20,614 nt of DNA from Gracilaria domingensis (GCA_022539475.1 VCMS01000528.1:1-20614); one strand, 5' to 3'. Numbered from the stretch's first letter, positions 8,718 to 18,480 are shown. Translations and numbers: made by a program. Notes: a model not told the origin generated them from the sequence alone.

Positions 8718-9898
8718 CCACCATCAGTGATGCCATCTGACAGTTAAGGGCAATACGCCATTTTTGTGTCTAACGAAAACCTTTACCAATATTACAGTAC
8801 ATATATACCATAAACAACTCATCCAAAGAAAAAAGTTTAATTTTGATGCCAAGGTCTAGAGGTGGATGACTGAGTTTGAGAACTCAAAAAGTTTTAGAAC
8901 TGAAACACAACCTAGCTGCGCTTCCATGGTGTGTGTAGTGCAAACCCCTGTAAAGGAAGGCACAAAAGGCGTACGGGACCTTCCTCCAAGAGGTAATCAG
9001 AGCAGATAGAGCGCTGCTAGAAATAGTGCAACGAGTTGGGTGTAAGCCGAGACCAAACCGTCACTTCGGGCGTATAGAGCTCAAGAGAGTCTGCCTAGAA
9101 GTCTGGGATGTTTTGTAGACAACGGCGATGCTGGGAGTGAGATGTCACGAGACACACACACAGACACTGATGTAGCACGGGCCGTGACGATTCCGGGTAC
9201 TCGGACGGTATGGGTATTGGCCACGGATGGGATGCTTTCGGCGGTATTGAGGTACGGTACCCTGAGGGTCGGCCACGACGTGGCGCAGATGAGTGTTGGT
9301 CGCGTGTACGCGTGTGTAGGAATGGGTGTGTTCACACATGTTTTTTATGCTTGTCGGATATTTTACTGGCCGCTGCCGCGGCTTGTCACGCGTACCACGT
9401 GTATGGACCTGCTTAGGTGTGCACTAGATTACTTAATTTACTTAATTTATCGATTACGATATTCTAAATATCTACAAGGTTACAAATAATACTAGTTCTC
9501 CCTATGAATGGACGTGGCAAGCACTACATGTGAGTGAAGAATTCAGCAAGGCTGTGTATACGACCGTGACCAATTCCCATTGTGACCATTCCAAGTAATT
9601 GGCAAACCATCGTACAACTCATAAAGAGCTTTACCTCACCTCCGTACGGGAGCGATCAGTATGAATCACAAAAGCTACAAAGTTGCACGAACGCGTTTTT
9701 CCGCAGTGTGCTATATGTTAATATCCAAATCATGCTACATTGTTGCAATGTAAGCTGTGATGGAACTTCTGCTGTCGAAATGGACACGATCTTTTACAAA
9801 ACAAAAAGAAATAAAAGGAGAGGACGAAAATGGCATGAATAGATATTTTTCTACATGAAATACAGAAAGGTTTCATTTCATCGCCCCAGTTAAGTCTG
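8718..9898. other. AT-rich spacer between clusters A and B
   Basis: No complete gene is seen. One plus-strand open stretch, 8954-9118, looks coding and is listed separately. At 9109-9484 the sequence begins TGTTTTGTAGA and ends CTACAAGGTTACA, faintly like the ends of the LTRs elsewhere in the window, but no target duplication is present. A run of long ACAC and GT-rich sequence lies at 9150-9330. Confidence 0.4.
8954..9118 (+). pseudogene. Short unidentified coding-like fragment
   Basis: The plus strand is open for 54 codons between a TAA and a TAG and encodes KAQKAYGTFLQEVIRADRAL followed by LEIVQRVGCKPRPNRHFGRI, with a balanced, protein-like composition. It has no ATG and no recognised domain. 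It may be a leftover exon or part of a decayed element whose LTR-like end follows at 9109-9484. Confidence 0.25.
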
Positions 9899-9988
9899 GT
9901 GAACGTTCACGGTGAATGTTCACGGTATAGTGAACGTTCACGGTGAATGTTCACGGCTACGGTGAAGGTTCATGGTGAATGTTCACGT
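9899..9988. repeat. Palindromic 13-bp repeat cluster B
   Basis: Six units: four in two pairs that alternate GTGAACGTTCAC and GTGAATGTTCAC, then GTGAAGGTTCAT and GTGAATGTTCAC. Short inserts (GTATA, GCTAC) break the 13-bp phase. It lies about 1.28 kb from cluster A and 1.22 kb from cluster C, in the same intergenic block. Confidence 0.85.
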
Positions 9989-11123
9989 CTAGATGTGGGA
10001 CAGGAACGTGAGGGTTAAAGTCACTCTGAGATTTTTGTACAAATAATGACAACAGAAGTCAACCATCGTCAAATGTATCTACCTCATGAAACAGTGAACA
10101 CCTGTTGTCTCACAAAAGGCATTCAGTTCTATATCGTGCTTGTAAAATTATATATTCTTTCTGGCTGTAAGGTTTTTTTCGTATTCTTCTACCTTTGTAA
10201 TATTTGTTATAGAGCTTTGTAAGTTAGAGCACATCCCTCTTGCCTTTGACTACCAGATATGTATCCTTTTATTCGACGATGAAGACAAATACCATCATGA
10301 TTTTCTGTCAAATAATTCCAGAAACTCGATCTCCTGTGCAGGATTCCATTTCATCATCAGTTCCCGCAAACATGTCTGATGGAAGAGGAAGTACGAACGG
10401 TTGAGTCAGTTAAAGAAGTAAAAAAAACGTTCCTACCAGTCAGAACGCTGAAAAGTTTTTTTTTTCAAAGCCCTTTACCACCTGTATTCTCATGGAGAAC
10501 ATCCGACTAAATTTGCCTTGGTCAAGGTGGCACTATGGTTGATCTTATAAAAAGATGAACCAACCTCGGCGTAAGTTGCACGAGCGCGTTTGCGGCACTA
10601 TATGGATGGTCGAGCGGACATATGTCTGTTTTCGATCTAAGAAAGATCAACGCGAGAATTTTCTATGTTCTTGTTGTCTTGATCCATGAAATTCTGTTCG
10701 GAAACATTGTGCAGATCTTTTAAACACGTTTTGCATGGCAACCGCTGCATCATAATCCATGTTTCAGTCAAAAACGTTTAAGTTTTTAGAAGTAGTATCT
10801 TTATATTGTTTATCGAGGTTTTGCTTTCATATATATCTGCCATTATGTCTGACGTTTTACATACATTTATGAATTTAAGGCTGGAGCTTTTCGTGAAAAG
10901 CAAGTGGCATTGCTTCACAGAGAATCAATATAATAGGAAGAGAATGGGCATTCAGACATCATTAATCAATATCTCTAACATCCTATCTTGCAATAAATTT
11001 ATGTCACCGACGTAGACGGACTAGGTGTAGAATTGAAAAGCTAGAACTTTTTTATTGCCATGTGTTGGTCTGTGCTAATGGACAAAGTTTTGCTATGTAT
11101 AATCATCGTGAGCAGGTGACACT
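9989..11123. other. AT-rich spacer between clusters B and C
   Basis: No gene is assigned. On the minus strand a 27-codon stretch (10375-10295, including LRELMMKWNPAQEIEFLELF) follows a good acceptor (pyrimidines then CAG) and ends in TGA. It joins in phase to a 17-codon upstream stretch ending at the donor at 10482/10481. This may be the tail of a small spliced gene or chance. A short diverged repeat of 9679-9716 occurs at 10573-10603. Confidence 0.35.
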
Positions 11124-11213
11124 ATGAACGTTAACTGTGAACGTTCACGATGTACGTTCACGGTGTACGTTCACGGTGTACGTTCACGGTGTACGTTCAC
11201 AGCGAGCATTCAT
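11124..11213. repeat. Palindromic 13-bp repeat cluster C, upstream of the recombinase
   Basis: Seven units at strict 13-bp spacing. One is the exact palindrome GTGAACGTTCAC; four read GTGTACGTTCAC or ATGTACGTTCAC, a variant found only in this cluster, and the edges are degenerate. The array ends about 180 bases before the recombinase ATG, a position suited to an operator, promoter element or recombinase binding site. No function is shown by sequence alone. Confidence 0.85.
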
Positions 11214-11287
11214 GGTTTACAATCCATTCAAATTTTAATTCATTTTCGGCACAGAAAATGTTTTGATGATGTTTTCACGAATTTGGA

Positions 11288-11363
11288 GTAAGTATCTTAT
11301 TGGAACCAAAATGGGCCTGATAACCAACGGATAAATAACCTGTTACTAGACGTCTGAGGTTAG
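11288..11363 (+). other. Possible 5' intron of the recombinase gene
   Basis: A 76-base stretch begins GTAAGTATC and ends GGTTAG. Removing it would join ATG 11266 (encoding MMFSRIW) in frame to the recombinase reading frame, adding about 19 residues. The donor is close to consensus; the acceptor has a weak pyrimidine tract. The unspliced ATG at 11396 is the simpler start. Confidence 0.25.
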
Positions 11364-11395
11364 TGTTCCGATCTTGGGCTCAAAACCTCTTCTTC

Positions 11396-12601
11396 ATGGA
11401 GACTAGGTCTGGTACTCGAAATAGGATCACTAAACGCAATACACGTAAGCGTGCAACCTTAAACTTTGAAAGTCCGATTCCAGTCGAGAAACTGATTCAC
11501 ACCGCTACAAGCGAAGCATCGAAGGCGAACGCAAGGAAGGCCGAACGTGTACTGCAGACTTATGCTCAACAAATCAAGGCTAATGATCCTCGTGAGGTAA
11601 GTGGCTCAAGCTCAGAGCTGATTATCAATTTAATTGCGCAGCATTGTAACTATGGACGAAATGACATGCTTGGATATGACTCTGTGCTGGCGCTTTGTCA
11701 AGGGTTGCGCATCGTGTACTCGAATTATGGTCATCGCTCTTCATGGAACCCATCTCCTGGTTCCGGGAGTTTTGGGAACCCTCTCATACAAAATGAGGAC
11801 TTGAACAATTTTAGAAGAGCTTATAGGGTTACGTTGAGTCGCAGCGGAGATATAAAGATGCGCACAAGGCCTCTATCTGTTCATCTAGCCTGTGACCTTG
11901 CAGAGCAATTTTGGTTTGGCAATGGTAAGGTTGTTAAGCCTACGGACGTTTTGTTGCATACAATTATTGTGGTTGGCTTGAACTTGGGACTGCGGTATGA
12001 TGAAGTTACCAAACTTTCTTACAAACATGTTTCAACTACCAGCAATACTATCACGCTCACTATACCGGTAGCGACTAAAAACTGTACCAGGGAAAGAACC
12101 TATAACATTCAGGAGTGGTGTGGTAGTCTGTGGTTACGATATTCTATCATCATGGATCCTTTTGTTGCCATTTTGGTTTGGCTCTGTTCGCGTGGGCCGT
12201 TTGAGGGATATCTCTTCTGCAACTTGAAAAACACGAATGCCGGGTGTATTTTGCAGTATAACACACCATTTTCCGTCAAGAGCTTTACAGATCTATTACA
12301 AAGTAGATTACAATCTATCGGTGTTGGTGAAGGAGATGCTTCGGCGTACTCCGGCCATTCTTTGAAGAGAGGTGCTGTACAGTTATATCGTTCTTTGGGA
12401 TATAAGGATGAGTTTATCATGGAATTGGTGAAGTCGTCCGACTTTGCGTCATACGCAAACTATTGTGAGGTCTACAACGACTGTCAAACCAGTCTACCTC
12501 GCTTTAATGGAGCCGAAGCTTTCTTGAACCATGCCATTACTCTTACCGAAGAACAGATAGATGAACAAGACGAAAGTGTAATGCGCGAGATCTACAAGTA
12601 A
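11396..12601 (+). CDS. Tyrosine recombinase (Crypton/phage-integrase-like)
   Basis: This intact frame encodes a 401-residue site-specific DNA recombinase of the tyrosine class, which cuts and joins DNA through a covalent 3'-phosphotyrosine. A basic N-terminus (residues 1-25) is followed by a helical core-binding region (about 30-140) and a catalytic domain (about 155-370). Visible catalytic positions are R200 in LGLRYDEVTKL, K228, H321 in YSGHSLKRG and Y356 in SYANYCEVY. The spacings R to K 28 and H to Y 35 equal those of Cre. The usual H-x-x-R has Lys at 324 with Arg at 325, and the Trp/His position before the Tyr is Ser347. No zinc finger or second domain is seen. ATG 11396 was chosen for its GG context; the frame opens at 11339. 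GC content is near 45%, far from the TRM61 island, in keeping with a mobile gene. The family call is firm; the Crypton label is inferred from the eukaryotic setting. Confidence 0.8.
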   Translation: METRSGTRNRITKRNTRKRATLNFESPIPVEKLIHTATSEASKANARKAERVLQTYAQQIKANDPREVSGSSSELIINLIAQHCNYGRNDMLGYDSVLALCQGLRIVYSNYGHRSSWNPSPGSGSFGNPLIQNEDLNNFRRAYRVTLSRSGDIKMRTRPLSVHLACDLAEQFWFGNGKVVKPTDVLLHTIIVVGLNLGLRYDEVTKLSYKHVSTTSNTITLTIPVATKNCTRERTYNIQEWCGSLWLRYSIIMDPFVAILVWLCSRGPFEGYLFCNLKNTNAGCILQYNTPFSVKSFTDLLQSRLQSIGVGEGDASAYSGHSLKRGAVQLYRSLGYKDEFIMELVKSSDFASYANYCEVYNDCQTSLPRFNGAEAFLNHAITLTEEQIDEQDESVMREIYK

Positions 12602-12741
12602 ATGGAAGCTACGCTAAATTGCAAGAGCTTTGGTTCGTTTGCGCCCGACGTACCTACGCGTTTGACCGTTCTTCGTGCCTCATCAAATGTTCTTGGTCTT
12701 GCATCAATTGTCCTGCTAATCAAGCCTTGATGAAAGATAGT

Positions 12742-13380
12742 TCACGTGCCGCGTGCCGTACATACATTGAGCTGCTTGCTACCCGTCCCGTTCCCTCGCC
12801 TCCGTTTGGATGTGACATTGGGCTGTTTAACCTTCCTCTGATTAACTGATGCGACTTCCTCGACTTTGACTTTTGCCTTCATCGCTCCAATAGCTACCAT
12901 CAGTTCATTCTTGCTGAGCTTTTGCACTACCTCTACCTCATTAGCACTCAGCCTGGGAACAATCACCTTATCATATTCTCTAACATCATCAACGTTGATT
13001 GATTCCGATCGCACAACTTGCGATGGAGAAGTCTCAGCACCAGGAACTTTCATCCTCCCCAGCTTTTCCGTCTCGCGGCCTGCGGCCTGCGCAGAACCAC
13101 CACCTTTCTGCATCGCCCGAATAACTTTGGCGATTTGTTTCTTTGCCTGCTTCACTTCGAGTTCCATCGCACTCTTCTGGTCCTTTCTGAGCTGCGCCTC
13201 ATTCTCCCGTAATCGATGGAGACAACCTCCAACTCAGAACGCATTGTCTTCGATTCTCGTAAAGCGCGTTCCGTATCCTCGCGTGCAGCTTCAGCCGCGT
13301 TCTTATCACGCTCGAGGCTTGGTATCATCTTCTCAATGTCCACCCGTGAGCTGTCCCCGTTCTCGCTATAGCCTCCTTTC
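12742..13380 (-). pseudogene. Coiled-coil protein fragment cut by an LTR, one frame change
   Basis: Reading away from the LTR edge, the minus strand encodes a charged helical stretch (SLERDKNAAEAAREDTERAL, then RSELEVVS). After a one-base shift near 13215 it continues as RENEAQLRKDQKSAMELEVK and AKKQIAKVIRAMQKGGG, with heptad-like spacing of a coiled coil. A basic tail with SKRRRGNG precedes the stop at 12742. No ATG upstream belongs to it, because the frame enters LTR sequence at 13392; the N-terminal part is missing or lies beyond the inserted element. It faces the recombinase gene tail to tail, 140 bases apart, and could be its element partner or a host gene. Confidence 0.45.
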
Positions 13381-13391
13381 AAAAGAAAGCG

Positions 13392-14154
13392 TGTTGTGCA
13401 AAACCCAGCGATGGGGAAAGACACGCAAAGGCGGTTCAGACCCTCTCTCAAGAGGCGAGCACAGCAGTAGAGCGCTCCCACAGGTACGACACGGCAATGC
13501 CGGGTGTAAGACCGGGGTCGACCCTTCCCAAGTAATGGAGGGAGCGAAGCGGCGAAGAAGAAGCGTCCAGCGGTAGAGAACACACGACACAAGTCGGCAG
13601 TAGCGTCACGTGCGTAGCACGCGGTACCCACGAGTGTGGCGATGACACGCGAGAGCGGTAATAGCCCACGCGAGTGTGTCGAGCCACGAACGGTATGCAC
13701 CGGTACACCAAGTAGTGCTACCTGTATAACAGGGACAGAAATAAAGAAAACACACACAAAGTAAACACGCGAAAGCAGTAGTGGTGTTAATGATGCCGCG
13801 AGGCGGATGATGAGCCCTGCACAAGGTGCCGACTCTCCGGGAGGAGGATATCGGTCACCAAGGGTGAAACATCAGAGCCGAACACTCGGTTAGTCCGTTT
13901 ACTTCCCCGACAATGGGTGCAGCTCAACCTACTAAGTAGTGTAGAGTGCCACTGTCAAGTGTGCAACCGGGCTAACTAAAATAAATAATAAATATCTAGA
14001 ATATCCCAAAGTTGGCTGCCAACCGTCCATACACGTGTGTAGCCATCCAGCAATGATGTGCCAACCTCACCAGAGTCCTTGACCTCCACTGCACTGCAGG
14101 GGCAGTGATTTCACACCAAAAGCGAGCAAATACCGCATAAAGCGTGGCTCTACA
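13392..14154 (-). repeat. LTR copy 2 (3' LTR of the chromovirus)
   Basis: This 763-base repeat matches 1471-2280 in the same orientation, with plus-strand ends TGTTGTGC and GGCTCTACA. A purine-rich tract abuts its right edge, which on the minus strand is exactly where a 3' LTR begins. Its left edge cuts the coiled-coil frame. Two AT-rich patches around 13980-14010 could hold promoter or polyadenylation signals in either direction. No target duplication can be tested because the partner LTR is outside the window. Confidence 0.8.
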
Positions 14155-14168
14155 TATCCCCTTCTGAG
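14155..14168 (-). other. Polypurine tract next to the 3' LTR
   Basis: On the minus strand CTCAGAAGGGGATA directly precedes the LTR start TGTAGAGCC. This is the expected primer site for plus-strand DNA synthesis in LTR retroelements and fixes the orientation of the element. No such tract borders the LTR at 2280. Confidence 0.6.
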
Positions 14169-16300
14169 GTGCGAACACTACGTCTTCATGACGGTTGAAG
14201 CACCGGACAAACCAACAACGTTGTGCATCCAACCGCAAGAGCGGTATCTGCGAGCGATCGTGATGAATTTGCGCCATCTTACCCGTTTCTGGGTCTATAT
14301 GCGTCGTCCTGTACCTCCTATGAAGTTGCGATCACCGTCTATCGACGTGCCATAACGTTCCCGACATCGTCGTGAAAATGGTTGCAGCACGCCCAGATTG
14401 GGGTTCACTGCGTTTCATTCACGCCCAATAACGGTCCTGGAGCCCGCGCAATATGCGTTTGGGCTTCTCTAGTGGGTGCGCAACCAACGTCCTTGACGGT
14501 GCCCTTGCCCGCAGTACGGCGAGCCGACTTCCTGCCAAGCAGTGCTGCAGCAACGCTCGACACACCCGAACGGGAGCGGTCCTCCTGAACTTCGTTCACT
14601 GTCCGGGGTTCCGGTGCTATACTTCTCTGAGGCGCCTATTTTCCCTTTCAGGGGCGGTTGCCACACTGTGGAATCGACAAGCGCGATCCAAGGTCACCAG
14701 TACAGTAGCGACCTTTTCCTGCCCAATTCTTCCTCTCCGAGGTCCACCGTCCCGTTATACGGTCGCTCACATCACGCAATCAAGCGGCACGTAGTCTCTA
14801 GATGGGTTCAGAAGTTACGACATTGTCGAATCAACGCTGCCGACGACGTTTCGGAAACTTCACACAAAGAAATTGGGAATTTGACATACCCGAAAAATTG
14901 TAGTCGCCATAACTTTTGAACCAGCTACGCTCTGAACAACCCAATACATCGGAGAACTCCTGAGAATCAGAGTTTTATTTGACACAAAACTGTTGGGATT
15001 GAACACCACTAAGTGGGAAAGCCCGACCATTTCAGTTGACAAAAATGCGGTCTAAAAATAGATTGTTGAACCGAAACGGTGCCGTAGCTCCAAAGTTCTT
15101 CAAGACAATTGCGTTCGGTTTCCGCCAAAGTGTTTGTATACATCCAGTGACTACTGGTACAAAACCGTTGAAGAAACGAGCCAGTATTCACCGAGTTACG
15201 GGTCTTTTGCAGATGACCCTCGCAAGGTACTGTAGAGGTGATACACCCGACATCGGAGACCGCGAAAAGACCAGAAACGACTGGTAATCGATACCAACGC
15301 CTTGTGCGGCTGTACCAGAGACCGCAGAAGCGTAAAAGACGGCCTCCACAACGGAGTGAACAGTAGTAGACGTGGTCGAAAGTCGTTGACAGCAGCAATT
15401 AAACCGGTAATCCGTGAAAACGTTCAACCGGATGACGGCGTACTAGACCTTAATCAAGGTTCAACCTCTACCGAGGGCAGTCACTAGACCTCACAGAGGG
15501 TTCGTGAAACCCAAAATCAAACACACCAGCAAGGCTGAGACAACAAATGACACCATAAAAATGGGTCGCAAAACAACAATGATCCTTCAACAAGATGTGT
15601 ATCTTCCGGTCCGTACGTGCAGAACTCACGAGAACGTCTCGGTAAGCTTTCGGAAACCCGTGCAAACGGTGAGATGGAATGATAGGCGCAGTGCGGGCGC
15701 AAACGAAGCTCCAGAGATATCGGTTAACCAGAAACTATCCTCGACACGAGAGTGACGAACCTTACAAAGGTGATGATAACCGATGAAGATCGGGGTTCTT
15801 CCGCAATATGCGTGACGGTTTCGAACTCGGCCGCATGTGGCGTGCAGTGAGAACCGTGAAACGTGCAAAGACCGTCACTGACGAGAACGAACCCTGTTCA
15901 ACGTGAAAGCCAACGAACGAGCGGTGCTCCTCGAAAATGGCAAAAGGTGATCAAACCGGTAGATACACATGATGTACACGGAAATTGTACACCTTCTGCT
16001 AGGGAAAAACCGTGATTGCGGTCACTATGGTAGTAGCGAACCCGCAAGCTGGACAAAAACCTAACAGGTAAACAACATCGAAACGATTGAATAGCGATTA
16101 GACACGACATGAGTCGGATTCCAACCGCAAAATGCGAGCAACCAAGTGACCCCACATGGGTGAGAGTCACATGTGAAACTCCTTCTTCATAACTTCGCAT
16201 CTGAATGACAATTCCTCTCCATAGAGTCTTCATTCTTCTTCCGAGTGTACTTCATCCTCTCAGAGTGCAACTAAACTTCTCCTCACCTGAGGGCATAACT
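14169..16300 (-). other. Long 3' region between chromodomain and LTR, no clear gene
   Basis: About 2.1 kb without a recognisable domain on either strand. At 15490-16150 the plus strand is A-rich and T-poor with short AACCG and GAAACC motifs, and is partly open (15504-15755) without a family match. At 16200-16340 a CT-rich stretch repeats TTCTTCC/AGAGTG-like motifs. It may be the element's 3' untranslated region, an extra decayed ORF, or another insertion. Confidence 0.35.
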
Positions 16301-16479
16301 GATCTTGAACTCAACTCTCTTCTTCCTAGAGTGTCTCCTCACCACGCGAGTAGCGGTACAGTACTCCTCTGGAGGTTGTCGCAGTGTTCCTTGATTGAGT
16401 GTTGTCGTTCGTAGAACCGTTCGTGCGCGGTACGCGATACGCCTCCGTCTCCAACGACGTGTGTTATCCGCCATCGCTT

Positions 16480-16690
16480 GATGTAGGTTAGCCGGCACGC
16501 CGTGTTAGTTCGACGATGGTACTGCACGATCTTCGATCGGGGTAAGTGCTCCACGGGTTCGTCCGAATCCCGCGACGGCGGATAGCCATACCAGCGTACC
16601 TGGTACTGAACATACCCCTTCGGATTCCAACTGTGTCCACGATGTGGTCTACGACGAACTCTTTCGAGTATACGCCCCGCTCGAGCTCTT
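16480..16690 (-). pseudogene. Chromodomain at the end of the chromovirus integrase
   Basis: The minus strand reads EFVVDHIVDT and then, after a one-base shift, KGYVQYQVRWYGYPPSRDSD and EPVEHLPRSKIVQYHRR. This is the canonical chromodomain layout: a first strand with V-[DE]-x-I, a YxVxWxGYP core, a [DW]EP segment and a final helix. In chromoviruses it tethers the integrase to modified histones and guides insertion into chromatin. The usual TWEP is SDEP here, so one aromatic cage residue appears lost. Upstream, at 16750-16950, lies a Pro/Arg/Glu-rich linker. Confidence 0.8.
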
Positions 16691-18480
16691 CCTGCGAAGG
16701 GTCGTCAGCGCGCTGCGGCGGTGCCGTAACTTCGTGACCAGCGGTGCTGTGAGTTTCTCCTGACGCCTTCGGCGGTGGATTTGCCCTCTGCTGAGTGTTC
16801 GTTTCCCGTTTCCGGGCTTCTTCAAGCAGCTTCGCCGCTTCGGCGGGTCCGCGAACGGCTAGTTCACGGGATAGTTCCCGTCTTGACGGTGAAGGCGGAC
16901 GCGGAGGCGGATTGTTCACCACGGCACGTGCCGGTTCACGTGAAGACACGCGACGGTTCGCGGTGGTGGCACTGCACGAGCTGTGACTGGCCTATTGTGT
17001 GGGGCGCGCTGCGCGCCCCAAGATTTGTGGTGCGCAAGCGCTCCTGCAGCTGCAGTGTGCGTTTTCCCTAAATCAGGCTGTAATCCGTATCTCCAAAGAG
17101 CGGTGCGCCGTCATGACTTAGCGAAACGTCATGACGTGCGACTTGCGACTTCCCACGGCTGGGTGCAACGGTACACTACCATTACCCGAGCCGGGGTGTG
17201 TGATCTTCGCTTCAGCGAGCGTCTCCTCTTCTTCTGCTCTGCAGTGGTCTAAGGTACGGGATCGCCGTGATTCTTATGTGCGCGCCGCGAAGGCGTATGT
17301 GGCGGTCGTTCAGCGCGGTTTGCGGCGACTGCGCGTCCGGAATACTCGTGATACACATCCAGCTTCGCTGTAGCCTCACTCTGCCGAGAAGTCGAGTGTT
17401 CTTGATCAAACTTCCGGCCTTGCCGTGGTACGGTCGCGACGAGAGATGGCCGCGTCCGCGCCGTACGAGGCGATGGGCGCGTGTTTCTGGCCACGATCCC
17501 AGCGGATGAGGTCTGATACATATTCACTGGGACAATCCTGAGTCACGTTTCGTTGCGGTGGCGGTAGCTCTTCGAAGGTAGGTCGCGATGCCTTCTGTAG
17601 AAGGTTGTGCTTCCTCCAGAGTTCTGCGCGACAGCGGTCCGATCTGCGGCGCGTCCTTCGCGACTTCGAACAGTTGCGCAGCGGGTGATCTCCCACTGGA
17701 CATGGTGTCCGTAGAAACTACGTCTTCGACGGTGTCTCTTGAGGCGACTTGCCTCTGCTTCATACTTTCGTGAAGTCACGTGCTGGCGACGGGTAGCGTA
17801 CACCGGTGACTCACTCTCCGCGACAACGCGTATATTCCTCCCCTCCTTAACGGTGGGCGTACTGGGGAGCAGTCATCAGTCTTGTTGTTACGGTGGTTGA
17901 TAGATCGCCGTGAAAGCGATTTCACAGCGGTGTAGTGTGTCCGTGGATATCTCGGCTTGGGACATATAGGATCGGTACCTTTGCGAGACCTCCTTGTCAG
18001 GGTGTGCGAAGCCCCACAGTGGTGTAGTGTTCTGCGACGAGAATTCTCGGTTCCGGTGTTCTGTCAGCTTCCTGCTGTGAAGTCTTGCAAACTATTTCCG
18101 TGTGCACGGTTGGGCCCTGCAGCGATACGCGATTTTCGCGGGAGAAAGCTCATGCGCGTGTCGCCAACTTCATAGACTGTGTCCGTATTTTCACTGCTAA
18201 TAGATCCGCGGTATGGTACTCTATCAGCTTATGGGTGATGGAAGGCTGTGCTGGGCCGCTCTTTTTCAGGGTTGTAGTACTGGCTCTTCTGACTAAATGC
18301 AGGTTGTCCCACTTTCGGAGGTGGCGGTAGTGTTCCGTACCCGGGCATGCACAGTCGCTTGTAAGCGTGTTGTGCTTCGCCATTGAATGTGGCTGAGTGT
18401 ACTATTGCGGATAACACTTGCTGTCCATTGCAAGTAGTGATCCGTATTGACGTGACGTATCATGCTTTGCTGATGGTTGA
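16691..18480 (-). pseudogene. Integrase C-terminal part and linker, not resolved
   Basis: About 1.8 kb separates the integrase core from the chromodomain, longer than I would expect for a chromovirus. Minus-strand fragments such as EELPPPQRNVTQDCPSEYVS (near 17530-17590) and a Pro-rich charged segment (16750-16950) look coding, but no GPY/F-type motif could be read through the frame changes. A nested insertion or an extended C-terminus are both possible. Confidence 0.4.

Noticed and set aside
9109..9484. LTR-like segment with TGT...ACA ends
   Set aside because: Ends and a shared CATACACGTGG-type word hint at kinship with the LTRs, but there is no target duplication and no convincing alignment.
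10806..11015. Plus-strand frame of 69 codons
   Set aside because: AT-rich, no motif, no codon structure; chance openness.
13152..13757. Minus-strand frame of 201 codons crossing the LTR edge
   Set aside because: The part above 13392 is LTR sequence; only the coiled-coil part below is taken as real coding sequence.
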